Source of the DNA: Paenibacillus endoradicis
GTDB taxonomy: Bacteria > Bacillota > Bacilli > Paenibacillales > Paenibacillaceae
Assembly: GCF_024721975.1 (NCBI RefSeq)
Contig: NZ_JANQBB010000001.1
Location: 1,240,001 to 1,304,000, forward strand
Reading direction: 5' to 3'
Length of the DNA: 64,000 bases
Shown: positions 46,733 through 55,179 of the stretch, piece by piece
How the letters are laid out: the number at the start of each line of letters is the position of its first letter
Position numbering within the stretch: the first letter of the stretch is position 1
Program-made: the position numbers and the translations under genes
The notes under the pieces: model-generated
The model's input: the letters and a program-made list of their open reading frames with translations, nothing else
Told to the model about the DNA's origin: nothing
Database searches by the model: none

Positions 46733-47299
46733 ATGGGTTATTACGGTCCTCACAAAAGAAAGTATAACGGATACAAAAACAATAATCACAATCACAATAC
46801 CAACAACAATACATTTTATTTAACTGGTGGACTAACACCAGTCACTCCTGAACCAGCCTCAGGCTTTAGAGCCCTTAACTCTACAGTTTCCCAACCCCTT
46901 GCTGCAAACACTTTTGTAAAAGTCTTATTCCCGACCGAACAATTCGATTTAGAAAATGAATACGATCCAGCAACGTCAATATTTACCCCAAAATCACCAG
47001 GAGTATATTCTATTATTGCGAGTATTAATTTTGCACCAACATTTCCGTTCCAAAATTACAGAGCACGAGTAGAAATTCATCTGAATGGAGGAGCAGCCGT
47101 CGCAATTGATAATGACTTCTTTGGTCCAACATTCCCCGCTTTCGTGAATGTAGCAAGTGTCTCTGCAATTCTTAAATTACAGGCTGGAGATCGAGTAGAG
47201 GTTTTTGCTACAGCTAACATCTCAGGTACGCTTGAAGGACCAAATGTTGCCGATGCTGGCGCTGGCTCGAATTTTCAAGCTGCTAGATTCAAATCATAA
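46733..47299 (+). CDS. BclA/C1q-like C-terminal-domain protein (possible exosporium or spore surface)
   Basis: This 188-residue protein has an N-terminal tail rich in Tyr, Lys, Asn and His (YNGYKNNNHNHNTNNN) and a jelly-roll domain (GFRALNSTVSQPLAANTFVK, FTPKSPGVYSIIASINF, YRARVEIHLNGG, LKLQAGDRVEVFATANISG). It resembles the trimerising C1q/TNF-like tips of BclA exosporium filaments, but lacks the collagen Gly-X-Y stretch. ATG 46733 has GGTGGAG at 5 bases. No secretion signal. Confidence 0.75.
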   Translation: MGYYGPHKRKYNGYKNNNHNHNTNNNTFYLTGGLTPVTPEPASGFRALNSTVSQPLAANTFVKVLFPTEQFDLENEYDPATSIFTPKSPGVYSIIASINFAPTFPFQNYRARVEIHLNGGAAVAIDNDFFGPTFPAFVNVASVSAILKLQAGDRVEVFATANISGTLEGPNVADAGAGSNFQAARFKS

Positions 47300-47789
47300 C
47301 TTCCACCGCGTCACGATTGTGTCCCCAACCGATCGTCTACGTCGCTACCCTCATCTGTTTGCATGCTCGGCAGAGATCTCACTCTGTCGTTTTTTTTTGC
47401 GTACTGTTCAATTAGTTTTAACACCCCGCAAAGGGTATTTGCTTTCATAATCTTTGTTATATTCGCACTTACACTCAATACATTCGTTGTTCATATAAAT
47501 CTTCACTCCTTCGTAATTTGCACCTATTCTGCACTATCCTATTAACCGCTCTGCTGCTTCACTCACTAGATTCACCTACCTCTAATTGAAATGATGTTGT
47601 TGATTCAGCCCAATCAATAATTTCAGAAGCGATAAGTGTGCATGATACAATCTCGCGTCGATTGCGCTAAAATGTCATAACTTTCATTTTATTTTCTGTT
47701 TTTTAAATTCTTCAATAATCATTCCTGCCTTAAATTCGCTTCTACCCAACGTGCAGATCATGCTATAATCTCAAATAGGGGTGATATCA
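47300..47789. other. Intergenic stretch with terminator, about 490 bp
   Basis: It holds the terminator at 47368 and a copy of the CTCACTAGATTCACC motif (47563). No convincing gene. Confidence 0.5.
47368..47398 (+). terminator. Rho-independent terminator
   Basis: Stem CGGCAGAG / CTCTGTCG with one mismatch, followed by nine T. Confidence 0.8.
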
Positions 47790-47855
47790 ATGGGTTTCTT
47801 AATCGTTGTCGTTATTATAGCGGTACTATTTGGGTTTTTTAAAAACAAGAAGTGA
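47790..47855 (+). CDS. 21-residue single-TM microprotein
   Basis: ATG 47790 follows GGGGTG at 6 bases and an extended -10 TGCTATAAT lies at 47761-47769. The product is MGFLIVVVIIAVLFGFF then KNKK, one hydrophobic helix with a basic end. It is too small for homology, but promoter, ribosome site and amphipathic design agree. It could be a membrane-modulating peptide or type I toxin-like peptide; no antisense RNA was seen. Confidence 0.5.
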   Translation: MGFLIVVVIIAVLFGFFKNKK

Positions 47856-47991
47856 CTCACCTTTATAAGCTGCATACTCGGCTGTTGTCCCTCTCACTAG
47901 ATTTACCCTTTCATAAATTGAATTTATAAAATACATACCTCAAAATCGTTAAAATGATAATATATTGATTATTAATAAGGAGGTAGTTAAA

Positions 47992-48162
47992 GTGCATAAA
48001 AAGAAATACTTTACCCTCTTGCCACCGTTTCTCATTTTAACAATCATCCTAGCTTATACTCTTCCAAGCGATAAAAAGACTTATGCTTTCCTTGCAGTTA
48101 TTGCTTTTTGGATTACTTACTTTGGTTGGATTTATATTAAGAAAAAGAAGAGAAACGAATAA
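47992..48162 (+). CDS. Small membrane protein, two TM segments
   Basis: A 56-residue protein: basic start MHKKKYF, TM at about 8-24 (LLPPFLILTIILAYTL), TM at about 32-50 (YAFLAVIAFWITYFGWIYI), then KKKKRNE. GTG 47992 is the start, with AAGGAGG at 8 bases. No family recognised. Confidence 0.65.
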   Translation: MHKKKYFTLLPPFLILTIILAYTLPSDKKTYAFLAVIAFWITYFGWIYIKKKKRNE

Positions 48163-48512
48163 CTTTAGAACGCATTTTTTCTTCAATTTCTACAAGTATG
48201 ATCAAAGCTGGATTCTTTTCTAGACATATGGCTTGAGCTGCACCCGAAGTAGTAACTGCAAATTTATTTGATAAATAATTTGTTCATTTATTTTTTTTAA
48301 TTGGTTTAGAGTCACTCCCAATCTTCGAACTTTGACATATTATTATCTATAGATCACCTCATACATATGTTAAAATTACCCAAAACGGATGGTAGTTACA
48401 TCTGTTAAAGACGTTTTGTTTTCTAAAATAATCAAATAGAACTTATTAATAACGAAACTTTCCTTGGAATAAATCGTATTAATTGATAATAATTTCATTA
48501 AGGGTGGTTACT
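48163..48512. other. Intergenic stretch, about 350 bp
   Basis: The minus strand at 48172-48265 encodes TSGAAQAICLEKNPALIILV in frame, which looks like a coding relic, but no start or family could be identified. Confidence 0.35.
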
Positions 48513-48704
48513 ATGAATCAAGAAAACTTAACTTGTAAAGCTTGTGGAAGTAATACATTTACTAAAGGTGAAATAACCAATGGGTACGCTTTCGTAATGC
48601 CAATCGATAAATTTTTATCTTCAGGATCGCCAGTTATATATACATTTTGTAAAACGTGCGGAGAAGTAGCCTCAATTAAAATTAAAAAACCAGAGAAATT
48701 TTGA
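48513..48704 (+). CDS. Small zinc-ribbon protein
   Basis: A 63-residue protein with two cysteine pairs, CKACG near residue 7 and CKTCG near residue 51, forming a likely zinc ribbon. ATG 48513 has AAGGGTGG at 5 bases. The terminator overlaps its stop. Nucleic-acid or metal binding is possible; partner unknown. Confidence 0.75.
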   Translation: MNQENLTCKACGSNTFTKGEITNGYAFVMPIDKFLSSGSPVIYTFCKTCGEVASIKIKKPEKF

Positions 48705-48726
48705 GCCCTGAAAACGGGCTCTTTTT
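48703..48726 (+). terminator. Rho-independent terminator of the zinc-ribbon gene
   Basis: GAGCCC / GGGCTC stem, 7-base loop, then TTTTT. The stem starts at the stop codon. Confidence 0.88.
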
Positions 48727-49158
48727 ATAGACTTCACTAATGTTTAGCAGTATAGGTTGGATTTAATTTGTGCTCTAAGCATTACTATACGACATGTAAT
48801 TTCGTTTCCAGAGAAGTTGAACTTCTTTTAGACATTAAAAAACTCCCATCATTGCAGCAGTAGAAGTTTTTGTTATTTCTACTGTACATTATGATGGGAG
48901 TATATCATTGTGGCACAATTGAACCATGAAAAATTGCACCACCTTAATTAATTGATTGAAACAAATCAATTTCCTGTCAAAAATTAAAGTATATTACTCA
49001 TGTGTCATCTTGTTGGAATTGATGAGAAATCTGTCATCGTAGTTATAGATGCTCTTGTTCGATGAAGAGTAAGAAATTATAGACAAATACGCTTGCATGG
49101 AACATCAAGTTATTCGTAATAACCCTCCAAGCCTGCAGTCGTTTCAATTTCCCTAGCC
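48727..49158. other. Intergenic stretch with a long inverted repeat, about 430 bp
   Basis: Only the hairpin at 48842-48901 stands out. No gene seen. Confidence 0.5.
48842..48901 (-). terminator. Long terminator-like hairpin
   Basis: Outer stem ACTCCCATCAT / ATGATGGGAGT and inner stem CAGTAGAA / TTTCTACTG; the minus strand continues with TTTTTTAATG. It probably ends the amino-acid transporter operon, 257 bases after its last stop. Confidence 0.7.
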
Positions 49159-49902
49159 TTATTTGGATTTGTGTAAGTAACTTCTCAAAAATTTTTGTGT
49201 TCTTTCATTTTGCGGATTTTGGAAGATATCCTTTGGCGCACCTTGTTCTATAATGACGCCGTCAGCCATAAAAACAACTCGGTCTGCCACACTTTGCGCA
49301 AAATCCATTTCATGTGTCACAACAATCATAGTACGTTTACTATTGATAACAGATTTCATAACATTTAAAACTTCCTCAACCAACTCCGGATCTAGAGAGG
49401 AAGTAGGCTCGTCGAATAAAATAACATATGGATCAAGGGCTAAAGCACGGGCAATCCCTACACGTTGTTGTTGACCACCTGAAAGAGCTACAGGATAATT
49501 ATGCTCCTTACCTTGAAGACCAACATTAGCTAAAATTTTGTAAGCTAATTGCTCAGCTTCTTGCCGAGATGTATTACGTGTTAGGCGTACTGGTTCAGAT
49601 ACATTATGAAGCGCATTTTTGTTTTTGAATAAGCCATAGTTTTGAAAGACCATTCCTGTTTTCTTGCGAATATCACTTACGTGTTTCTTCGTATAATTCT
49701 CTAAATCTACTTTGATTCCATCAATTTCTATAGTCCCCACTTGAGCTTCTTCTAAAAAATTTATACAACGTAAAAACGTTGATTTCCCTGAACCGGATGG
49801 CCCTATGATAGCTACAACTTCTCCTTCAGCAATTTCCAAATCGATTCCTTTTAGTACAACAGTAGAGCCGTAGCTTTTATGCAGATTCGTTATTTTAATC
49901 AT
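49159..49902 (-). CDS. Polar amino-acid ABC transporter ATP-binding protein
   Basis: A 247-residue ATPase with Walker A GPSGSGKST, signature LSGGQQQR, Walker B VILFDEPTSSLDP and switch VVTHEMDFA. Matches GlnQ/TcyC/YxeO-type subunits. The start overlaps the permease stop (ATGA) with GAGGAG at 5 bases. Last gene of the operon. Confidence 0.93.
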   Translation of the reverse strand: MIKITNLHKSYGSTVVLKGIDLEIAEGEVVAIIGPSGSGKSTFLRCINFLEEAQVGTIEIDGIKVDLENYTKKHVSDIRKKTGMVFQNYGLFKNKNALHNVSEPVRLTRNTSRQEAEQLAYKILANVGLQGKEHNYPVALSGGQQQRVGIARALALDPYVILFDEPTSSLDPELVEEVLNVMKSVINSKRTMIVVTHEMDFAQSVADRVVFMADGVIIEQGAPKDIFQNPQNERTQKFLRSYLHKSK

Positions 49903-50582
49903 TTTAACTCCTCTTTTCGATAGGGCTTTTCAACAGCATATTCAAGTTTAGATTGCAAGAAAGAAAGCACGATAGAAATCATCCAGTAAATAAGACCAAC
50001 CATCAAATATGCTTCTAAAAACTTGTACGTCACGGCAGCCTCAAGCTTAGCACGCGCCATCATATCAATTACACCGATTGTAAAGGCTAAAGAAGTGTCT
50101 TTAATGATCATAATATAGTAGTTACCAGCTGGTGGGATGCTAATACGAACAACTTGGGGTAAAATTACCGTTCGTAAGGCTTGCCATTTCGTCATATTAA
50201 CGGATAGACATGCTTCATACTGTTCTTTATCTACCGCTAAAAATGCTGAACGGAAAACCTCTGATAAATAGGCTGCATTTCGCAAACTAAGAGCAATAAT
50301 AACAGCTGTAATGGCGTTCATTGAACTGAAGCTTGGAAATATTTGTGGCGCCCCAAAGTATAAAATGAATATTTGAATTAAGGTGGGCACTCCACGAGAA
50401 TAGGAAATGATGACTTTTAGAATAGGATAAAGTATTTTGACTTTATTTTTAATAATGATGGAAAAGACAAATCCAATCACGATAGCTAATAGAAAAGATA
50501 ATGTGCCTATATATAAAACAATTGGTAAAAATTTTATGATTTCTGGAAATAGACTGAGCATATACTCAAAATCAAACTTCAT
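49899..50582 (-). CDS. Polar amino-acid ABC transporter permease
   Basis: A 227-residue HisM-type permease with five TM helices and the EAA-like loop (EQYEACLSVNMTKWQALRTV). PTLIQIFILYFGAP is typical of the family. Separated from the binding-protein gene by a hairpin of 36 bases. Confidence 0.92.
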   Translation of the reverse strand: MKFDFEYMLSLFPEIIKFLPIVLYIGTLSFLLAIVIGFVFSIIIKNKVKILYPILKVIISYSRGVPTLIQIFILYFGAPQIFPSFSSMNAITAVIIALSLRNAAYLSEVFRSAFLAVDKEQYEACLSVNMTKWQALRTVILPQVVRISIPPAGNYYIMIIKDTSLAFTIGVIDMMARAKLEAAVTYKFLEAYLMVGLIYWMISIVLSFLQSKLEYAVEKPYRKEELK

Positions 50583-50610
50583 ACAGTAGCCAACCTTTCT
50601 TATGTCAACT

Positions 50611-50646
50611 AACGAAAGGCCACTCTATAAAGAGTAGCCTTTCGTT
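50611..50646 (-). terminator. Intra-operon hairpin between binding protein and permease
   Basis: Stem AACGAAAGGCCACTCT / AGAGTAGCCTTTCGTT with one mismatch and a 4-base loop, without a T run. It probably stabilises or attenuates the upstream mRNA, giving more binding protein. Confidence 0.7.
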
Positions 50647-50651
50647 TATTA

Positions 50652-51455
50652 TTACTTGTGAGGAACCGTTACATCAATTGCGCTCCACTTATCTGAAAGT
50701 TTTTTCAGAGTCCCATCATTAAATAATTTTTCGATTTCAGCACTAAAAGCGGCTAAGAACTCTTTATTATCTTCAGATCGAACAAATGGGAAAGCATAAT
50801 CGTAATTGATTAGATAATCCTCACCATAAATTTTCAATGGCAGGCCTTCCTTTGATATACGAGAAGCAGCAGTAATTTTTACATCAATAAAGGCATCTAA
50901 GCGACCTAGGGCTACCTCATTATAAGTACCACTCACATCTTGGTAAGGAGTAATAATAATCTCGTTTCCGTTTTCTTTATTCCACTTTTCTAAAAACTGA
51001 TGTAAGTTATTACCAAGTAATACACCTACTTTTTTTCCTTTTAAATCTTCAATGCTATTAATATCCTTAGTGTCTTCATGTACAACTAGGGTTGCTCCCG
51101 AGTATGCATATGGCGAAGAAAAATCATATTTTTCACGACGTTCATCCGTAGCTGCAATTAGATTCGCTACCGTATCAATATTACCTGCATCTAACATCCC
51201 AAAAATCCCTGAGAACTCAGCAAATGTCCATTCAATGTCATAACCTAATGACTCAGCTACCAACTCTAGTACTTCAACATCGTAACCTTGTGGATTTCCC
51301 TTATCATCAACTGAAATAAACGGAGGATATATACCTGAAGAACCTACTTTTAATACTTTTTTCTCAGAGGTTTCATCAGAATTTTTTCCACATGCTACTA
51401 GTAAAATAGTTAATGATGCTATTAATGTTAAAAATAAGAGTCTTTTGAATTTCAT
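50652..51455 (-). CDS. Polar amino-acid ABC transporter substrate-binding lipoprotein
   Basis: A 267-residue family 3 binding protein with lipobox LVAC. Core motifs are LKVGSSGIYPPFISVDDKGN, GYDVEVLELVAESLG and LKGKKVGVLLGNN. Similar to cystine- and arginine-type proteins (TcyA, YxeM). It overlaps the upstream DsbA-like gene by 4 bases. The linked thioredoxin-fold gene makes cystine or another disulfide compound a sensible guess. Confidence 0.9.
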   Translation of the reverse strand: MKFKRLLFLTLIASLTILLVACGKNSDETSEKKVLKVGSSGIYPPFISVDDKGNPQGYDVEVLELVAESLGYDIEWTFAEFSGIFGMLDAGNIDTVANLIAATDERREKYDFSSPYAYSGATLVVHEDTKDINSIEDLKGKKVGVLLGNNLHQFLEKWNKENGNEIIITPYQDVSGTYNEVALGRLDAFIDVKITAASRISKEGLPLKIYGEDYLINYDYAFPFVRSEDNKEFLAAFSAEIEKLFNDGTLKKLSDKWSAIDVTVPHK

Positions 51456-51982
51456 GATTGTTTATTCTCCTTTAATAGTTGTTGTTCCAGCACTTGAATT
51501 AATTCTTCAGCGGAAATTTCCTTAGGGTATTGAAATTCTAAATTATTGATAAATACTGTTGGAACCATTTTGACGTCACGAGCAATGGCTTCAGCAGTCA
51601 CTTGAAGACTAATTTCAATATTCTGTTCTTCTTCCTTCAATCCATGCTTCTTATCAATATATTCCTTAATACCATGACTTGAAAATTTATCCCATGTCTC
51701 CTGATCTTTAAATAAAGCCTTAACATTGTCTAATGTTTTTATAGGATCATTGTAGTCTAAGTTAAGATTGATCAGTGTTCCTGGTAATAGCATTTCTCGA
51801 GGTTTATCATAATGTTTAACAATTAATTCAACTTTGTTCTGGTTTATGTATTGTAGAAGCACTTCATCTACAAGTTTATAAAATGACGCACAATATGGAC
51901 ATGCTAGATTTAAGAACACTTCTACTTTTATTGGTGCTTCTGTATGACCTAACGTTAAATGTGTATTCTTGATTTTTTCCAA
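51452..51982 (-). CDS. DsbA-like thioredoxin-fold protein (cytoplasmic)
   Basis: A 176-residue protein with Thioredoxin_4/DsbA layout: VEVFLNLACPYCASFYKLVD with active site CPYC, a helical insertion, then the cis-Pro strand in VKMVPTVFINN. No signal peptide, so it acts in the cytosol, unlike DsbA. Placed first in the operon of an amino-acid importer, it might reduce an imported disulfide or mixed disulfide. That is an inference from context. Confidence 0.85.
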   Translation of the reverse strand: MEKIKNTHLTLGHTEAPIKVEVFLNLACPYCASFYKLVDEVLLQYINQNKVELIVKHYDKPREMLLPGTLINLNLDYNDPIKTLDNVKALFKDQETWDKFSSHGIKEYIDKKHGLKEEEQNIEISLQVTAEAIARDVKMVPTVFINNLEFQYPKEISAEELIQVLEQQLLKENKQS

Positions 51983-52140
51983 ATTAAAAACCCTCTTTTC
52001 TATTATTTTTCACTAGATTTACATATTTCATTGTTTGTTAATTCGTTTGGTGAAATTAATAATGTTAAAACAAGCTGTAAATGTGAATTTCAAAACATTT
52101 TTTGCATAAAAAATTGTTGCAATTAGGAATTTATGTATTA

Positions 52141-52169
52141 AATATAACTAAACTTATCGGAATTGTCAA
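52141..52169 (-). promoter_or_regulatory. SigA promoter of the amino-acid transporter operon
   Basis: Minus strand: -35 TTGACA (52169-52164), 17-base spacer, -10 TATATT (52146-52141). It gives a leader of about 150 bases. Two GGAATT half-sites (plus strand) at 52158-52163 and about 52126 could be repressor contacts, for example CymR, but the full CymR pattern does not fit. Confidence 0.75.
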
Positions 52170-52625
52170 CATATAATTAAAGTAGTACAAATTGTAATAT
52201 TAGTGTGTTATATTCTCAAACTATAAGAGAAACTTTTTTATAAAATATGGATCTCTTGAATACGAAAAATGTAATCATATAGGTTTCTACTACTGTGATT
52301 TTAACAACTATTTCTTTATAATCTATCTTCCTCTCTTCAAGATAAGTAAACTACTATTTTCAAGCGTAGCAATAAGTCTTCAGTTTGTTGTTGCTTTAAC
52401 CTGTTTGATCGAGGTGTTATAAATACTTCATAACAAGAACAAAAGGAACACCTTACTCATCACTTTTAAACAATAAATAGAGGTGATCAGCTCGTATAAT
52501 GAACTAACCATCCTCTATTTACGTTACTACAATTGAATTAGTCTAACACTTTATTTTTCAGTCTAAAAAAGAAGGAGCCACATTCTAAGACTTGATTAAT
52601 AAATTCTTAGATTGTAGCTGTTTAA

Positions 52626-52652
52626 TTGAACTAACGTTCTCCATTAGCTGAA
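52626..52652 (-). repeat. Dispersed palindromic repeat, copy 3
   Basis: Minus form: TTCAGCTA, core ATGGAGAACGT, TAGTTCAA. Next in this orientation comes the hairpin CTAAGA / TCTTAG, as at copy 13. No minus-strand gene lies just upstream; a plus-strand gene begins 80 bases away. Confidence 0.8.
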
Positions 52653-52731
52653 TGAATGACTGGACTAATTTTACATTTACATCTATTCTATAACTGATAT
52701 TGAAACTCGATGTGTAGAGAGGATGTTCTTA

Positions 52732-53724
52732 TTGGCCCATTCCGAACTGAGCAACGATTTAATAAAAGACACGATTGAATCTCTAGCAAACCTGTTGGAG
52801 GAATTTTATGTTTTTCCAGAGAAAGCAGTAAAAATTCGAGTCGATCTTTTCGAAAAGCTATCTGAAGGTGAATATAGAGAAGCAGTTAATGGGTATGCCC
52901 TATCCGAAGTCATAACAAATCAAATGCAGAAAATAAGCAATGACCTCCATTTAAATTTATACTTTAGTGAAGACGTATTACCCTCAAAGTCCAATGATTC
53001 TGGGAGCAGTGACTATACGGAACTACGACTAAAACTAAATAACTACGGGTTTGAGAAGGTAGAGAGATTACCAGGAAATATCGGTTATCTAGTATTAAAT
53101 GAGTTTGCGCCTCCTGAGCTTGCAGGTGAAACAGCTGCAAACGCTATGAGTTTTGTAGGAGATACAAGTGGATTAATAGTAGATCTTAGAAACAATTCAG
53201 GTGGAACCTCTTTTATGGTCGCATTTATCTCCAGTTATCTGTTGGATAATTCTTCACCCGTGCATTTAAACGATCTTTATTGGCGCTCTTATAATGTCAC
53301 ACAATCATTTTGGAGTTTACCTTTCGTCCCTGGAAAACGATTTGGAGGAAACAAGCCTATTTGCATATTGACCAGTAACATAACCTGTTCGGCAGCTGAG
53401 GAGTTCGCCTATAGTTTACAGGCCCTTGATAGAGCACAAATTATCGGAGAAAAAACCAAAGGGGGCGCAAATCCAGGAGGCATCCATCGAATTAACGACC
53501 ATTTTCAAGCATTTATTCCGAATGGTCGTGCGATTAATCCGATTACAAAAGATAATTGGGAAGGGAGAGGCGTTATTCCCGATTTAAAGGTCGCTAGTGA
53601 AGAGGCTTATGATATAGCCTATAAGACACTCCTTAATAAAGTTCTAGAGAATAATTCAAAACATCCGAATCAGGGAGAAGATCAACTAATAGCAGAGATC
53701 AAAAACAAATTAACATTGCTTTAA
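52732..53724 (+). CDS. S41-family peptidase (IRBP/tricorn-like)
   Basis: A 330-residue protein with an N-terminal helical bundle typical of IRBP-like S41 peptidases (DTIESLANLLEEFYVFPEKA) and a catalytic domain with GLIVDLRNNSGGT (about 150), the nucleophile region TSNITCSAAEEFAYSLQAL (Ser in CSAAEE) and KTKGGANPGG. No signal peptide, so cytosolic. TTG 52732 is preferred: it lies 9 bases after GAGAGG, while the ATG at 52723 touches that site. Confidence 0.82.
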   Translation: MAHSELSNDLIKDTIESLANLLEEFYVFPEKAVKIRVDLFEKLSEGEYREAVNGYALSEVITNQMQKISNDLHLNLYFSEDVLPSKSNDSGSSDYTELRLKLNNYGFEKVERLPGNIGYLVLNEFAPPELAGETAANAMSFVGDTSGLIVDLRNNSGGTSFMVAFISSYLLDNSSPVHLNDLYWRSYNVTQSFWSLPFVPGKRFGGNKPICILTSNITCSAAEEFAYSLQALDRAQIIGEKTKGGANPGGIHRINDHFQAFIPNGRAINPITKDNWEGRGVIPDLKVASEEAYDIAYKTLLNKVLENNSKHPNQGEDQLIAEIKNKLTLL

Positions 53725-53765
53725 TCGTTACTTAATGCTATTTAAATAAAATCAATTCACAGATC

Positions 53766-53797
53766 AAAAAGCTGCCGTTGTAATTCGGCAGCTTTTT
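53766..53797. terminator. Bidirectional terminator
   Basis: Perfect stem AAAAAGCTGCC / GGCAGCTTTTT between the convergent S41 gene and the lipoprotein gene. Confidence 0.92.
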
Positions 53798-53800
53798 GAG

Positions 53801-53827
53801 TTAAGCTAAAGTGTTCCGTTAGCGTAA
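53801..53827 (-). repeat. Dispersed palindromic repeat, copy 4
   Basis: Minus form: TTACGCTA, core ACGGAACACTT, TAGCTTAA. It lies 31 bases after the lipoprotein stop and directly before the terminator. Confidence 0.75.
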
Positions 53828-53858
53828 CAAGGCTACTGCTTATTAATATATTTTTCTG

Positions 53859-54494
53859 TTATTGCATTACATAAAGAATTTTTATCTCACTAACAAAACC
53901 TTCTTTTACTTCAAATTGTAGGTACTCAACTTGCTCATTACTCAATACATATGCACAATTATTAGGGTCAGTTCTACCATCAAGAGCTATCTCTAAATCA
54001 GGATAAGAATTCTTTACTTCTTCAATCTTATCTCCAATTTCAATTCCCTTAGATGTTTTGTAGTCTTTTTTGTTAACGACCATCTCCATTATCCAAAAAT
54101 CTTTACCATTTTCTTTAGGAGAAGTAAGTTTGATTTGAAGTCCATCGTATTCCAATGTTTTAATAAAAGACCCTTTTAGTGTATCTGCCTCATTACCAAG
54201 TTCTTCAATATTCTGCGAAATTGGTTCGCCTAATATTTTTTGTAAATCAACTTTGTTATCCCAGTCTTTAAGAGTGATAATTGAATTATTAATAATTAAT
54301 GAATAATCATTAGTGTCGTTATCTTCAATTGTTTGTTCCGTATTGTCCTCATTTGTCCCTTTTGGTGTCTCCCCTGATATATTCTCGTTAGTACTGATCG
54401 CATTTTGATTGGGATTAGGTTCAGATACTGTACATCCTGTAAAAGCAGATGTGAGAATAATAAAAATCAAAGTTATCAAAATTCTTTTCATCAT
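53859..54494 (-). CDS. Lipoprotein of unknown function
   Basis: A 211-residue protein with a signal peptide ending FTGC, an Asn/Glu/Thr-rich linker, and a domain containing IKTLEYDGLQIKLTSPKENG and KGIEIGDKIEEVKNSYPDLE. The last part resembles repeats that compare a trend or slope domain in Bacillales lipoproteins. AGGAGG precedes two adjacent ATGs; the second may be used. Followed by palindrome copy 4 and a terminator. Confidence 0.8.
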   Translation of the reverse strand: MMKRILITLIFIILTSAFTGCTVSEPNPNQNAISTNENISGETPKGTNEDNTEQTIEDNDTNDYSLIINNSIITLKDWDNKVDLQKILGEPISQNIEELGNEADTLKGSFIKTLEYDGLQIKLTSPKENGKDFWIMEMVVNKKDYKTSKGIEIGDKIEEVKNSYPDLEIALDGRTDPNNCAYVLSNEQVEYLQFEVKEGFVSEIKILYVMQ

Positions 54495-54552
54495 TTTTCC
54501 TCCTCGTACTTAATTTATAGTTCTATACGCATTATCTACTCTTTTTGTTGCG

Positions 54553-54573
54553 TTAAACTGCCCGTTAGCTTAA
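54553..54573 (-). repeat. Dispersed palindromic repeat, copy 5 (short core), supplying a stop codon
   Basis: Minus form: TTAAGCTA, core ACGGGCAG, TTTAA. Its first bases provide the TAA stop of the small gene at 54570-54746. Confidence 0.7.
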
Positions 54574-54746
54574 TTGGTTACACTTATATAATTGTAAATT
54601 CCAATCAAGACCAGTAAGACCACGAACACAATTATAAAAATTAAGATGAACTTCAATACGTTTGATACTTGAGGTTTGTTTTGGGCTTGATTCTCAAGAG
54701 AAGTTATACGGCTTTTTAGTTCTTGAATCTCCTTTTCATTATCCAT
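54570..54746 (-). CDS. 58-residue coiled-coil plus TM protein
   Basis: A short gene with GGGGG at about 7 bases before ATG 54746. The product begins MDNEKEIQELKSRITSLENQ, a coiled coil, and ends with a TM helix (FILIFIIVFVVLLVLIGIY). Its stop codon lies within palindrome copy 5. Its leader (GGGGGATTACC) resembles that of the next small membrane gene (GGGGGATTAACGC). Function unknown. Confidence 0.65.
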   Translation of the reverse strand: MDNEKEIQELKSRITSLENQAQNKPQVSNVLKFILIFIIVFVVLLVLIGIYNYISVTN

Positions 54747-54801
54747 TGGTAATCCCCCTTATTAACACTACTTATCACGCTCCTACATAATACCATATAT
54801 T

Positions 54802-54897
54802 GGAATCAGTCTGCCTGTTAGCTCAATGAAAAAACAGGCTTCCGTAGCGCCTACTCATCAATGTATATCATTCAACTATAGTTCTCTGTTAGCTGAA
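54802..54897 (-). repeat. Composite element: palindrome copies 7 and 6 bracketing a hairpin
   Basis: Copy 7 (54871-54897; TTCAGCTA, core ACAGAGAACTA, TAGTTGAA) is followed on the minus strand by AGGC-N9-GCCT-GTTTTTT (terminator-like) and then copy 6 (54802-54826; TTGAGCTA, short core ACAGGCAGA, CTGATTCC). Total 96 bp. Copy 7 begins 3 bases after the stop of the upstream gene. Confidence 0.75.
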
Positions 54898-54900
54898 CCG

Positions 54901-55104
54901 TCATTGTTTTTCCTTTGTGATAACGTAAGCTGTGATAAAAGAGATTTGAAGAGAAATAACAAATGAAATTATTAGTAATCCATTATCACCTTCGCGCATT
55001 AATAAAACTGATAACAAATTGAATGCTATAATCGTAATTAAAACCACAACAATAAAAACAGCAACCAGTTTTAGTAAGCTTCCACTTTTTGCTCGATTTC
55101 TCAA
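54901..55104 (-). CDS. Small membrane protein, two TM segments
   Basis: A 67-residue protein with a basic N-terminus and two TM helices (LVAVFIVVVLITIIAFNLLSV, LLIISFVISLQISFITAYVI). It starts at TTG 55104, 8 bases after GGGGG. No family recognised. Confidence 0.65.
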   Translation of the reverse strand: MRNRAKSGSLLKLVAVFIVVVLITIIAFNLLSVLLMREGDNGLLIISFVISLQISFITAYVITKEKQ

Positions 55105-55179
55105 GCGTTAATCCCCCTAACAGTAATAAGAACGATATTTATCACTATCTTTATTATTGTTATATATCACGTAATATCA

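Larger units (their letters stand above)
51983..52731. other. Long regulatory intergenic region, about 750 bp
   Basis: It contains the amino-acid operon promoter at 52141, an inverted repeat AAATAGAGG / CCTCTATTT (about 52476-52522) with a wide loop, a hairpin CTAAGA / TCTTAG (52586-52615) and palindrome copy 3. No gene was found. Confidence 0.55.

Noticed and set aside
52126..52163. CymR operator at the amino-acid transporter promoter
   Set aside because: Only the GGAATT half-sites match; the remaining consensus positions do not, so the regulator is left open.
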